Shown here: piece by piece, positions 1 through 10,424 of the stretch
Layout: each line of letters starts with the position of its first letter
Numbering within the stretch: position 1 is the first letter of the stretch
Assembly (NCBI GenBank): GCA_045837725.1
Contig: JBEWZL010000061.1
Span: 1-64,000, forward strand
From: Vermamoeba vermiformis
Lineage: Eukaryota > Tubulinea > Echinamoebida
DNA length: 64,000 nt
Direction: 5' to 3'
The notes under the pieces: generated by a model
Databases searched by the model: none
The model's input: the letters and a program-made list of their open reading frames with translations, nothing else
Told to the model about the DNA's origin: nothing
Program-made: the position numbers and the translations under genes

Positions 1-474
1 TTCTCCTCTTATGAGCCCTCGAGCTCATTGTAACAACAATAAAACCCAATTAAAAATACTCACTTGTCCTCTTGTTCTTAACGGTCATTTCTTTCCAACA
101 TGGCCCTGCGTCGACGACTACTAACTCTGTCAAGTCCAATTAGCCACGCACTCGCTATCGTACGATATTCATGCAACGCCATGCGCAGTTATAACACTGG
201 GCCCTTCGAGTACAGTTCATAACTCGGGTTGTCGCGATCGGGCACAGTTTGTTCTTCAACGAGATCGAGCAGTTCTGCAGCTTATTTTTTCATCCCTTGA
301 TTAATACTTAGTTGTGAGTGCACGCCAAAACGGTAGTGAAGCTTGCCTAGTTAATGCTGTTGTATTCTCTCGTCACCTTACCGGCATCCGCTTTCTTGCA
401 GTTGTATCAAATGACCAATAAAGGACACAGATATAATTTTAAAGATGGAGGTTTATTCACAATCAAAAATTGAC
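1..474. other. left flank, no gene recognised
   Basis: I see no convincing coding region here. An AATAAA-like signal lies near position 38 on the + strand and could be the polyadenylation signal of a gene that ends to the left of the window. The remaining sequence is the 3' flank of the minus-strand gene that stops at 475. Confidence 0.4.
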
Positions 475-2210
475 TTAGAAGAGAGCCAACAAGGCAACGG
501 CAGCAGAGGCCACAGAAGCAACAACAGTTGGGGCACTGCTGAAGGCAGGGTTGGACAAAGGCTCAGAGGCAGCAGGAGTTTGACCAACGTTGTTCAAGGG
601 AGTAATGCCGACGGTGGTGTCGAACTTCTTGTCTTGAGTGCCAGAAGGCAAACCATTGGCTTGAGCAAAGTTGAAAGCGAAACGCTTGCCAGTGCTGAGG
701 GTGTTGAGTCCTTGCCATTCGACTTCGACGGTGGCGCTGAATTGGAATTGGGCGTTGGCGTCAATGTTGACGGGGAACATGTCATTGGTGGTTTGACCGA
801 CGGAGACGACGAATTGGAAGCCCTCAGAGGTGGCGTTGTTGGGAGTCAAGGCGAATTGGTTGGCATTGCCGAGAGCAGTGTTGTCACCAGCGGCGAGGAG
901 AGAGCGAGAAGTACCATCGGGAAGAGCGTAGGCAACATCAGTGATGGCAGAGGAGACGATGGTAGCCTTGGTGGACCAGACGGTGGCCAAGAAGAAGGCA
1001 GTTTGCGAGGGCAAGAAGGCAGTCTTGGGGGTGGTGTGTTGAGCGTCTTGGTAGACTTCCAAAGCACCGTTGAGGTCAATGTCGAAGCGAACGATCTGGC
1101 AGAAGTCTTCAGAGACAACCTTGGAGGCAATCAAGGCAGTGTTGGTGTTGGCATCCAAAGGACAAGCGGCTTGATCACCACGGCAGATGAGTGAGGTAGT
1201 GATGTTGTAGTCACCGTTCAACTTGCAAGCGGCGTTGGGGATCAAAACAAGACGGATCTGTTGAGTGCAAGGAGCGCCTTGAGTATCGGGGCAGTTAATG
1301 TCGGTCAAAGAGTAGTTGGAGACCAAGGGAGCGGGGACCTATGGTATCAATATAGTGAGCACTAGTCGTCGAGTACTTGTTATCAAATGCACTTACAATG
1401 AGGCCAATAACGTCGGAGATCTTGAAGGGATATTGCAAAGAGGTAGTGTACTCGAGGGCACCAGTTCCAGAGACGGGATCGTAGGCTTGGAACGTGATCG
1501 CAGCCAAGAGGTTGACACTGCTGAACACATTGATTTCAGAGGTAACCTATATTTAGAAGCACGTGCGTTAGAAATGTTCCGATTGAAATTATTCCGTCGA
1601 GCGCGTAGCTACTTACAGTAATTCTCTTGGGGAATCTGACTTCAACACGAATGATGGATTGAGTGGTACGGAGGATGGGGTCACCACGGAGAGCGAGGTT
1701 GTCGTATTGAGAGACGATCAAAATGCTGCGCATGTAGCTGTAAGTGGCATCTTCGTCACGAGTCCAGCCGCACAGGGAGGCAGAAGACATGGGCATGACG
1801 ACAGTGAAGGTGTCATTGCACTGAGTGACGCTCTTCACCCACAAGTTGCCAGGGTACGAGCAGCTGGCATCACCGTTTTGGAAGGCGATGGCGGCATCCA
1901 TTCTGTTGGTGACGAGAGGAGAGCGGATCACGAGAGTAATTTCACCGTTGTTGGCACCAGAGGCTTGTTCGTCGAGGATGGGAATGTAGCCGGTTTGGAG
2001 GTTTTGAGGAGCAGGGTTGAAGGCGCATTGGTCGTCCTTGAGCGTGCAGTCAGCGAAGCCATTAGCACCCCAGTAGCCCGAGTAGCAGCTGCACAGGCCA
2101 TTGATGCTCTTGCCAGCGACTGTTGTGCCGTCACTGTAGAGACAAGTTTGTGCGAAGACTGCGCTCACGCAAAGAGTGGCGAGAAGAAAACGGATCCAGG
2201 CTTTGTTCAT
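475..2210 (-). CDS. secreted EGF-like, GPI-type surface protein (3 exons)
   Basis: Exons are 2210-1617, 1546-1397 and 1338-475, giving about 535 aa. Both introns are GTAAGT...TAG and the phases match. The N-terminus MNKAWIRFLLATLCVSAVFA is a good signal peptide and is followed by a Cys-rich stretch (C-x5-C style, ending CSCYSGYWG) that looks EGF-like. The body is rich in Asn-X-Ser/Thr sites and paired cysteines. The C-terminus is a hydrophobic tail (VVASVASAAVALLALF) preceded by small residues, as expected for a GPI-anchor signal. I do not recognise the middle domain, which has no catalytic motif that I can see. A cell-surface or secreted role is inferred only from these signals. The start is the first ATG with a signal peptide, and a TATA box lies upstream. 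Confidence 0.75.
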
Positions 2211-2527
2211 GAAAGGCTAATTAGAGCGAGTGTTGAGTGTTGCGAGTTGTTGTTGTTGAGAGGTGTTGTTCGAGTGTTCGGGTTGATCTGAGTTGCTTTT
2301 TGTTCTTTCTTTCGCTGTTGTTGTTCGAATCTGGTTTCGTTACTTCTTGTTCTTCGTGAGTTCTTTTGTTCTTTCGTTGTTACTTGTTCTTAGATGAGCT
2401 GTTAAACTCTTCGGATCGAGTTGTCGTTGAGAGCTGTTTGTTATTTGTTCCTGCGCTGTGTTTTTGGTTCGAGAGTTGTTGTTCTCTCTATTGCTTTGGT
2501 TGAATTAACTGAGCGTTGCCGCACCCC

Positions 2528-2535
2528 TATTTATA
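2528..2535 (-). promoter_or_regulatory. TATA box of the 475-2210 gene
   Basis: On the minus strand this reads TATAAATA followed by GGGG. It lies about 320 bp before the ATG. The same TATAAATAG-type element occurs about 60 bp before the ATG of the secreted paralogues at 60.5 kb. The long leader between the box and the ATG is rich in AAC/CAA on the coding strand. Confidence 0.5.
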
Positions 2536-2544
2536 TTTTTTGAC

Positions 2545-3579
2545 GAGATTTTGGTGGGATAATGCAGTTGCCAAGCATAGGCAAAAGTTGCATTTCTTAA
2601 TTTTTCCGATGACCATAAAAGGCAATCGACGCGCATGGATTAATGTGGATTATGTAACACCCGTGTTTCTGCGTCTTGGAGATTGAAAAAGTATTCCACC
2701 GATGTAATCCACCATTGACGATTGTGCTTATTTGGCAATGTGTTCGGAATTGTGGGCCTCCAACTTGCCATCCAACTGGATTTGCTCTTGCTTTGTTCTT
2801 GCTTCACTTTATTCGTAGGTGCACGAGTCTGTTTATTATAAATTATTTTTTTATAGTTTGTTTGGGTATAGCTCAAACGACTGAGAACAATTATCTAGCA
2901 GATTTACAAAAAACGAAATTTAATAATTGAAAGGATGAGAGCCTTAAAAGCAATCTTCTCGCTTTAAATAGCCTCAAAATAACCAAAGAATTTCTAAAAA
3001 TATTTTGGATGGATATTTACCAGTTACAATCCTTATTGATGTTTCGAGCTGTTTACATCCTCGATATCTTTGCCCGTGTAGATTAAGCGTCAACGTGCTT
3101 GGTTGGATCGCTGGCAATAAATGCATACTATTATATATATTGATTTGATGGTTTCAACCTTGGAGCGAGATGAGGATAACTAAACTCAAAATTCAGCTTG
3201 GTGCGTCGTGCACAATCCAGTTAAAACTAAAATCTGCAGGAGAACATGTGTCATACGCCTATTTGTTATTTATAGCCTGATTAATATGCTGACTCATAGC
3301 TAATGTGGTGGATTGTTAATCCTCAACGTTGATCTTTTGCCGGTCAATAAATAGTACGTGGAGCAGGTGCGGCACCGACGGCGCAGATGCCCAAGCATAC
3401 ATACGGGAACATCGTCATATTCCTCGAAATAAGCGCTGTGGTTTTCCGGGAACAAAACAAACGACAATAATAAATATCGATTTTTTTGATTATTTATTTT
3501 CACAAGCTCAAGCAGAACAAACAACACCACTACTTTACTTGTAAGTACTTAATTATTTTTACAATCTTACCTACCCATC
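2545..3579. other. intergenic region between divergent genes
   Basis: About 1 kb without a supported gene. The short open frames here have no domain content, splice structure or codon character. The last 100 bp before the serpin ATG is an AACA/CAAG-rich leader, like the leaders of other genes in this window. Confidence 0.5.
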
Positions 3580-4785
3580 ATGTCGTACAGTTTGCACAGC
3601 TCTATTCAAACATTCGGCGCGGATTTGTTCAGTCAGATCGCACCAAACTCTAGCACGAATGTTTGCTTCTCTCCTTTCAATATTGCAGCATGCTTTGCGA
3701 TGCTCGTTGAAGGGGCCGATGGAGACACAAGAAAGCAATTGATGGATGCGTTTCACTTGCCCAAGAATTTTCAAAGCGAATTCAAAGACCACTCAAAAGC
3801 CATCAAGCACGCCCAGTCAACTATAAGATCAGCTCATTCTATCTGGGCCAGCAACAAAGCCCAGCTGGACGATGATTATCTTTTTTACGTGAAGAGAATG
3901 TTCAAAAACGCGAAGGTCGAATCCGCTGACTTTGGCTCTCTGGACGTCGTCAAAAAGATCAATCAATTCGTCAATAAGAAGACAAAAGGTCTCATCCCCG
4001 AAGTACTGAGCGCATTGAATATCAACACTCTTCTCGTCTTGGTGAGTGTTTTGTATTTCAAAGGCCAGTGGTGCCACCCTTTCAAACAGTCCCTGACAAC
4101 TCCACGACCATTCCATCTTCTCGACAACAAGGCCCAAGTACAGGTGCCGATGATGGCACAGACGGTAGAGCGCTACGAGTTCACTCGACAACCGACATTC
4201 AGCGCAATATCGTTGCCATTCAGTGGTCGTGACACATCGATGATCTTCATCTTGCCGAAGGACAACACAACATCCGAACTCAACAGAATGTGCTCAACAG
4301 AGTTCCTGACGGAGTTCTTTGCACACAAGTGCTCGTGGATGCGATCACAGCTCGTCGATGTGACAATTCCCAAGTTCAAGTTTGAGTGCGAGTTCGATCT
4401 CACCACTTTGCTTCCATCACTTGGAGTCACCGACGCTTTCTCGACCGCTGCCAATTTTTCAAAGATGACCAAGTCTGGAACTCCAGTCTACGTAAACACA
4501 GCAGTTCATAAGACGTTCATTTCTGTCGACGAAAAGGGTTGCGAAGCTGCCGCTGCTACAGCAGTTTGTCTTCTTGAGCTTGGTATCAAAAAGCCGCAAC
4601 AATTCGAGACATTCTACGCAGACCACCCTTTCGTGTTCATCTTGTATCATCAAGTGACGCAACAAGTTCTGTTCATCGGACGAGTTGTGGATCCAACCAA
4701 CGGAGCAAAATCCGAGAAGAAACGAGCTGCGGAAGATCTTGAAGACAAGGAATTTCAACGCGAGCATAAGAAACAGAAACATTAA
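3580..4785 (+). CDS. serpin with lysine-rich nuclear-type tail
   Basis: A single-exon gene of 401 aa. Serpin hallmarks include the N-terminal NVCFSPFNIAACFAMLVEGA segment, the shutter and breach region, and a reactive-centre hinge DEKGCEAAAATAV at about 317-329. The hinge matches the inhibitory consensus E-E-G-T-E-A-A-A-A-T apart from small changes, followed by the ADHPFVF strand. By alignment the scissile bond falls near LLELG (331-335), so P1 may be Leu; this is an estimate. There is no signal peptide, so the protein should be intracellular, like clade-B serpins. After the serpin fold there is a 25-residue basic tail (377-401) with two basic clusters resembling a bipartite nuclear signal. 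Known serpins trap serine or cysteine proteases. The lack of introns is unusual for this window. An AATAAA lies just after the stop. Confidence 0.93.
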   Translation: MSYSLHSSIQTFGADLFSQIAPNSSTNVCFSPFNIAACFAMLVEGADGDTRKQLMDAFHLPKNFQSEFKDHSKAIKHAQSTIRSAHSIWASNKAQLDDDYLFYVKRMFKNAKVESADFGSLDVVKKINQFVNKKTKGLIPEVLSALNINTLLVLVSVLYFKGQWCHPFKQSLTTPRPFHLLDNKAQVQVPMMAQTVERYEFTRQPTFSAISLPFSGRDTSMIFILPKDNTTSELNRMCSTEFLTEFFAHKCSWMRSQLVDVTIPKFKFECEFDLTTLLPSLGVTDAFSTAANFSKMTKSGTPVYVNTAVHKTFISVDEKGCEAAAATAVCLLELGIKKPQQFETFYADHPFVFILYHQVTQQVLFIGRVVDPTNGAKSEKKRAAEDLEDKEFQREHKKQKH

Positions 4786-5130
4786 ATCCTTTTGTACGCA
4801 TGATTTAGTTCAATAAATACAATAATGAAGCCAATCCACCAGTCTGACAGCGAAAGCTGATCACGTGATGCTAGTTTAGACATCTTTTGATGTTGGCTTA
4901 GTCCAAGAGATCAGCCTAACCGAGTTCTCTTCAAAATACAGAACCAGCCAATCAGGTGCCACTTGGTTCAGTGAACGAAATCCAGTACGCGCAGCCTTAA
5001 AAGCGCGACGCGTTTCGTCCTCTTTCTCCGTTTCATACACGAGTTACCACAAGGAGACATTGCTGCTTGCTCGGTAAGCCAAAACATCCAGTTACTATGG
5101 GATTGACCTTCGAACTCAAGTTCAAGTTCG

Positions 5131-5949
5131 ATGGAACAACAACAACAGCAGCAACCTCAACAGTTTGTCATTGCTCAACTGCAAGCGCCTGCAGGTCTAG
5201 TAGCTCCAGGTCCAGTGGTGTACGGCCCAAACGATCCGATCGCGGATGCAACCGTCAAAGCAGAACACGAATATTTTCGAGCGATCAAAAAATACAAAGG
5301 TAAGACATTATATAATTCGTAAACATACGATATTTTAATTTATAATAATCTAACTATTTCCTTAATTAAATTAATTATCTTTAAGCCGCAAATGGCGGGG
5401 TTGTCATAACAGATGCGGATTACGTCGCTGCTTTAAAACGTAAAACTGCGATAGACTTAGTAGGTAATATCGCTGTATACTGCTGGTACTAGTACTCTTA
5501 CTAATATTTGTTAGCAACCGAACAAGTGTACCCGCGAGTAGGAGTACCTTCCTGGGCAGTTGAATTGATGGCAAAACTCGATGCCCAATCGACTTTATTA
5601 AAAGTTGTTCAGTACAAGCTCGATTTACCTGCATTACGGGCTCGCAATGCTGAGGCTTTCTCAACTGCAAACGATGAAGCTGGTTTGTCACCTTTGCCAT
5701 GCACGGTGGCTGGAAACAACCGTAAGTGCCTGCCATATCTTTTGTTTAATAGACTTTTAATCATTTTCGCTAGTCGGTTTACTGCCTGAAGCTGCCAATC
5801 CTCCCGTATTCTTTCCGCCTACTGTTGGTGCTTTCAAGAACCTTACTACCGCTCGCGTCAAAGCACTGGCCAAATTCTATGACATCAACTTAGTCGGAAA
5901 TTCTACCGCGAAGTTGACTCAATTAGAGCTCTATATCAAACAGGGTTAA
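5131..5949 (+). CDS. unknown 209-aa protein, SAP-like C-terminus
   Basis: Exons are 5131-5299, 5386-5463, 5515-5721 and 5774-5949. All junctions are GT-AG and in phase. The protein starts with a glutamine run (MEQQQQQQPQQF), then a mixed central part, and ends with a helix-rich segment (LTTARVKALAKFYDI... LTQLELYI) that resembles a SAP/HeH-type helix-extension-helix motif used for nucleic-acid binding. That likeness is weak and is my only functional hint. A CCAAT box lies at 4948-4952, about 180 bp upstream. No signal peptide or membrane segment is visible. I do not recognise the family. Confidence 0.6.
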
Positions 5950-6166
5950 ACGCTTGCAACTCGACTAGCTGACCAAGAGATATTATTCTTAATATAATCT
6001 CTTTGTGTATAGAGTGTATCGCGCTTAATAGCGCGTGCCGCGGTGAATATAAACCCTCTATTTGGAGAATGTTGTCTGTACAATTAGCAAAATGTGTTTA
6101 AGTCTTAGTCACGAAGGATTATAGAGTAGTACTTATGAACAAATGTTTACTACGAGTTAACATGCA

Positions 6167-9100
6167 CTATGTTTTAGTCTCGTTAGAAGTACTCTTGTTC
6201 TTAGTCTGCTCGTCCTTCGAGCTTTGGTCAATGGACATGGCTTGTTGGATCAGCCACATCTGGTACGCTAACATTTGCTGATAATTAGCTAGTAGCGATG
6301 CCGGAATATTAGCGTGGTTATTAAGGGTGTTGGTATTGTTAGCTGGAATATTGACATTGGTGTTGTTGAAGGAAAGAACCGTGGCGTTGATCGGAGGTGG
6401 GTTAGGAGTAACATTGAGGTTGATGTTGATTGGTTGGTTTGTGTTCGATATTTCCTTATTAGGGATTGGTGTAGAGGGGGTGTCGGCCTTGTCGAATTTT
6501 AGTCGGTCTTGGTAGAAGTTGATCATTTTCTGGGGCGTTACAGTGGAGAGAAGTGACGAGGGAACAAAGCTATATTTAGCGTTGCCTGCAGCACGTGATT
6601 TTCTCTTTTTGGCAATGTCTTTTTCTTCTCGCCATCGCACTAAGTGCATTAACTCGCCATCGATAACCTTTGATCCAACAATCTGTTCGACTTCGAGCTT
6701 GTTGTCCAAACTTCTCCTGATCCGAACGCCTTCGTGCATTTCCTCCTAAAGTCATGTTTTAGTCACGGACTACAATGTCTAGTATAACTGTCACGTACCT
6801 CTGGTTTTTCTTTCAAACTGCTTTGAAATTCGTTCAGAGTTTCAGCAGCGAACAAAATTGTTTCGGATCTGTGTCGAAATGTTAGAGCTGAAGGGCTGTA
6901 CAATATAATAGGCACATGGTACATACGCAGCATTGTCACTCTTTAAAGTAACTTTATGGCTGACCTTCTCGTTGGTAGGTTGGGTCAAAGCCAAGATCTG
7001 ATCGGCAACGTACTCGACTTCGTAGCTGTACAAAATACAATACTATTAGTATCTTATATTGAATATGTATCATAATTTTCAACTTGCCTATCATCAGTTT
7101 CGTTGCTCGAAGGACTGGATGCGCTGCTTCTGTTTACATGTTGACACGTGTCAAAGTCCTCTGCTTCAGATTTCTTGGCTAATAACTGTGCAGGTGTCTC
7201 AAACTCGGCGTCCTCATGCGAGATAGCATCGCTTGTTTCATTAGTGATGAAGCTCAGCGAACCGGGCCTCGGCGAAGTTGACGGATCTGACGAGTCGGAG
7301 GGTTGAGACACCTTTTGCTTCTTAGTAATAACCTCTAATAGATCTCTAGAAGGCTTTCGCTTGAGTGTTCGATCAGATCCGTCACTAAAAATTCAATGTT
7401 AGATCATGACACGAGGGATCTAGATCTGACCAACTACGTACTGTCTTTCAAATTCTTTAGCGAGATGATATAGCATTGGATTGTCGTAGTTCGAGAGACC
7501 CCACCACACTTTGGCTTTACACTTGAAGATGTGTGTCTTGGCGACGAGTGATTCTTCGAGCAAGTTCGGGATCTGATCCTCCAACTCTGCCTTAGACTTT
7601 GAATAGCCCAGTGAGATCCAATTATTCGATAGGAATTCTTTGATTTGCTCGAAGTGGAAGTACGTTGTCGTCAAGCCATTGAATGTACTTTCGTTGTTCT
7701 TGACCAAGATCTCTTCGTGATGGACTTGGCCAGATGCGTTACTTTGGCTTCCTACTTGAGGGTTGCGTGATGCTTGGGACTCTTCTTTAAGATTGTACAG
7801 CGTCACTTGGAAGATGTGATCCCATTCACGAGGAAGGAACCTGAAAATCTCGCGTCGACGCGTGTTGAAGGTCTGTGGCGGAAGAACAGCCAGCACGTTA
7901 TGCTCGAGAATTTGCGGGGTTTCTTCGTCGGTGTCTTGCCGACAATTAGCGCAAATGAATTGGTAGCGCCAGTCGCCAGGCAACGGTGAGATGTTGAGCA
8001 CAATTGACAGGCAGCGTTGATGGAAATATTTCTCGCATCTTTGACAGCGCAAGTCGATTGGATCTCCAGCACGATTCGGCCCTGGTTGATCGCTGCCACA
8101 GTAGCAGTTGTACGTGATAGGGTACTTGGCAGTGTCTTCATTCAGCAGCAACGACAAGTCGTTAGAAATGCTGTCGGCGGCTGAGAACCCGGTGTGTCTT
8201 GTCGAGAACGACGGCGGCAACTCGAAAAGAATAGGCGTGTCATTGAACATGAGCCGCTTGTTCTTCAACATCATGGCGTCTGAGGAGCTAGCGAGTTTGA
8301 CACGCCAAATGTCACGGGCATAATTCAGTCGTGAAATTTCAATAGGAGCAATACGGAAGTGGCTAATGAGGAGCTGCACGACTTGTTGACGAACCATTTC
8401 TTCTGAGGCTGTTTTCGGGACTCCCTTGACCACCAGACAATTCGTCATGTCTGTTTCGTTCAACTCACGCTGCAAGATCTCGGGTTCACGTGGATGAAAC
8501 TGCAACGGCAGTTAGTACAAGTTAATACTATAAAATGATATGTCCTTACCAGTGTGTTGGTTGCAGAGTGGCCTGAAAGTCCGCATGTCGTGCACTTTCT
8601 GTCATCGTGTGACTTTAAGACAGCGTTACTTTGAGGACCAGGCTTCGTTACAACAATAGGAATGGTCGATATAACCTATACGAAGTTAGTATTTAAGAAT
8701 ATGGACGATACGCTTGTGAACTCACCGATTGGATCTTGGATGCGCTGCTGGCCAGCATTTTAGCGTTGTCGTCCCAGCACTTGGAACACATCTCGTTGAC
8801 TTTAGGTTTCGTCCTTTGCAGAACAATCAACGTGTCTCCGCTGTACGTGTTCGTGCCTTCAGTTCGCAGAGGATAAAACTTCATGGATCTAGTGCGAGTC
8901 GATTTGCAAAATGCACAGGCTCTACGAAGTGTGTCGGACTAAATAGATAAATGATTAGCTTTGGATCCCAAAGATTCTGAGATTCATGAACGATAAACCG
9001 ATTCGCGAATGAAATCTCCGAGATGAAACACACGACAAGAGCGTCAGAAGTGTGTCAAAAAGTGTCGTTGTCTCAAAGTCGAGCAGTGTATCGTAGCTTA

Positions 9101-9497
9101 CCATAATACGCTTGGCTGACTTCTTTTTCATCTTGAAGTCGTAGACCATGGAGTTGGGTCGAGTGCCTAGTTGGGGTTGAAGTGGCTGAATTGGTGTGGG
9201 TTTTACGATAGACTTTTGGACCTGTTGAAGTCGTGCTTGGAGGTCTGTAGGGAGTTGGAGGGGGATTGTCGAACTAGGGACATTCAGACCTTGTTTCGAG
9301 GTTGAGTTAGTCGTGGAGGGAAGTGGATGTGACACGAGTGTCGAGGCGATTGTAGAGGCTTGAGTGGGTTGGGAAACGGTTGTAGATGCTATAGAAGGTA
9401 GGAAAAAGCGCTGGAGTTGAGTTGGCACTGAGGAGTGCGCATAAATTGATTTAAACGCATCGTTGGATGCTGGATTCACTTCGTTTGCTCGGTTCAT
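6167..9497 (-). CDS. nuclear PHD / winged-helix / chromodomain protein (Polycomb-like or ASH2-like)
   Basis: Exons are 9497-9102, 8938-8726, 8675-8550, 8499-7442, 7384-7088, 7025-6927, 6868-6799 and 6745-6167, about 945 aa. The order is: low-complexity N-terminus; two CxxC pairs about 40 residues apart (from about 140); a CxxC zinc-knuckle-like piece; an RRM-like fold (about 263-340); and a PHD finger with C377, C379, C397, C400, H405, C408, C428 and C431. A winged-helix region follows (about 462-585; FLPREWD...TLYNL...NNW). It resembles the extended-homology domain of PHF1/MTF2/PHF19 Polycomb-like proteins and, more distantly, ASH2. The C-terminus has a chromodomain (about 770-835, EVEQIVGSKVIDGELMHLVRW). 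Such modules read histones and bind DNA, so a chromatin role is inferred. The intron at 7026-7087 has a GC donor. The start is the first ATG; a TTG three bases earlier was ignored. Confidence 0.8.
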
Positions 9498-10424
9498 CAA
9501 TTTTTTGAGCTTTTTGTTCTTTCAGTCCACCGTGGCTTATGGCTGTGGTGTCCTGTAAGTAATAATGAGCTAGAGACCCAGAAGTTTATTTTTAGAGCGT
9601 GGGCGTAGATTTCGTGGGAATTTTGAACACGAAAATAACGCATCGCATAAACAAAATATAGCGGTCTTATTTATCGCCAATTTGTAATGAGGTTCGTGTA
9701 TTTTGACATCAATTAAAAGTATGCATCGTTATTTTAATGATTCATAAAAGGGGTTTTGGATTAATAATTGTTTATGGCTTGAATTAAATTATGTGAGTTT
9801 TGATATAGCCTCGGAGGCGTATATAATTGCTCATAGGTATTATTCCAACATTATTTTTATGATTTCAAGAATAAATAACTCTGAGAAAAGGTAAAGACAA
9901 TAGATTCGCGTTAATAATGGCATGTTGGCACTTACCTTGCAGCGAAGTTGTATAATAGCGCTATTTTGTATTGTAAATCAATAGTGTTTGGTTTTCTTTT
10001 GTGTCCTCATTCGACAAGTCACAATAAAAATGATTGTTCAGATAATTCTGACTAGATCTCGTTGAGCTCACGTTACAACGGCACGTGCACGGTTCGGAGG
10101 TTCTTACACACGATACTGTACTCCTATGAGACTTGCGTACCTGGTTAATCCTGAAGTTTGGGCATTATTTAATCTCGGATCATCTTCAATTGGCTTCAGA
10201 AACGATTCTATTAATATCAATGGTCTTGACTTCAATACTAAGTATTAAGAAAGTACAGGTATTCGCAGGTTATTTATTTACAAGCAAGAAACAAATATAT
10301 ACATACAGGAGTTTGTAACAAAAATGGGACTCAGTCCGAGCTCGTCCGTAATCTCCTTCGGAATTGATTGAGACTGCGGAGCGTAATAGAGGTTGGTGCG
10401 GAGTAGAAACAAAATTTAAATTGT
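9498..10424. other. intergenic, AT-rich
   Basis: Between the start of the chromatin protein and the 3' end of the P450. A short frame near 10133-10318 has no supporting features. I see no gene. Confidence 0.5.

Noticed and set aside
445-1194. Long + strand open frame opposite the secreted protein gene
   Set aside because: It is antisense to a well-supported exon with signal peptide and GPI tail. Its Gly/Glu/Val-rich composition is what antisense of this codon usage gives.
1659-2291. Second long + strand open frame antisense to exon 1 of the same gene
   Set aside because: No domain, no splice logic, and fully explained by the opposite strand.
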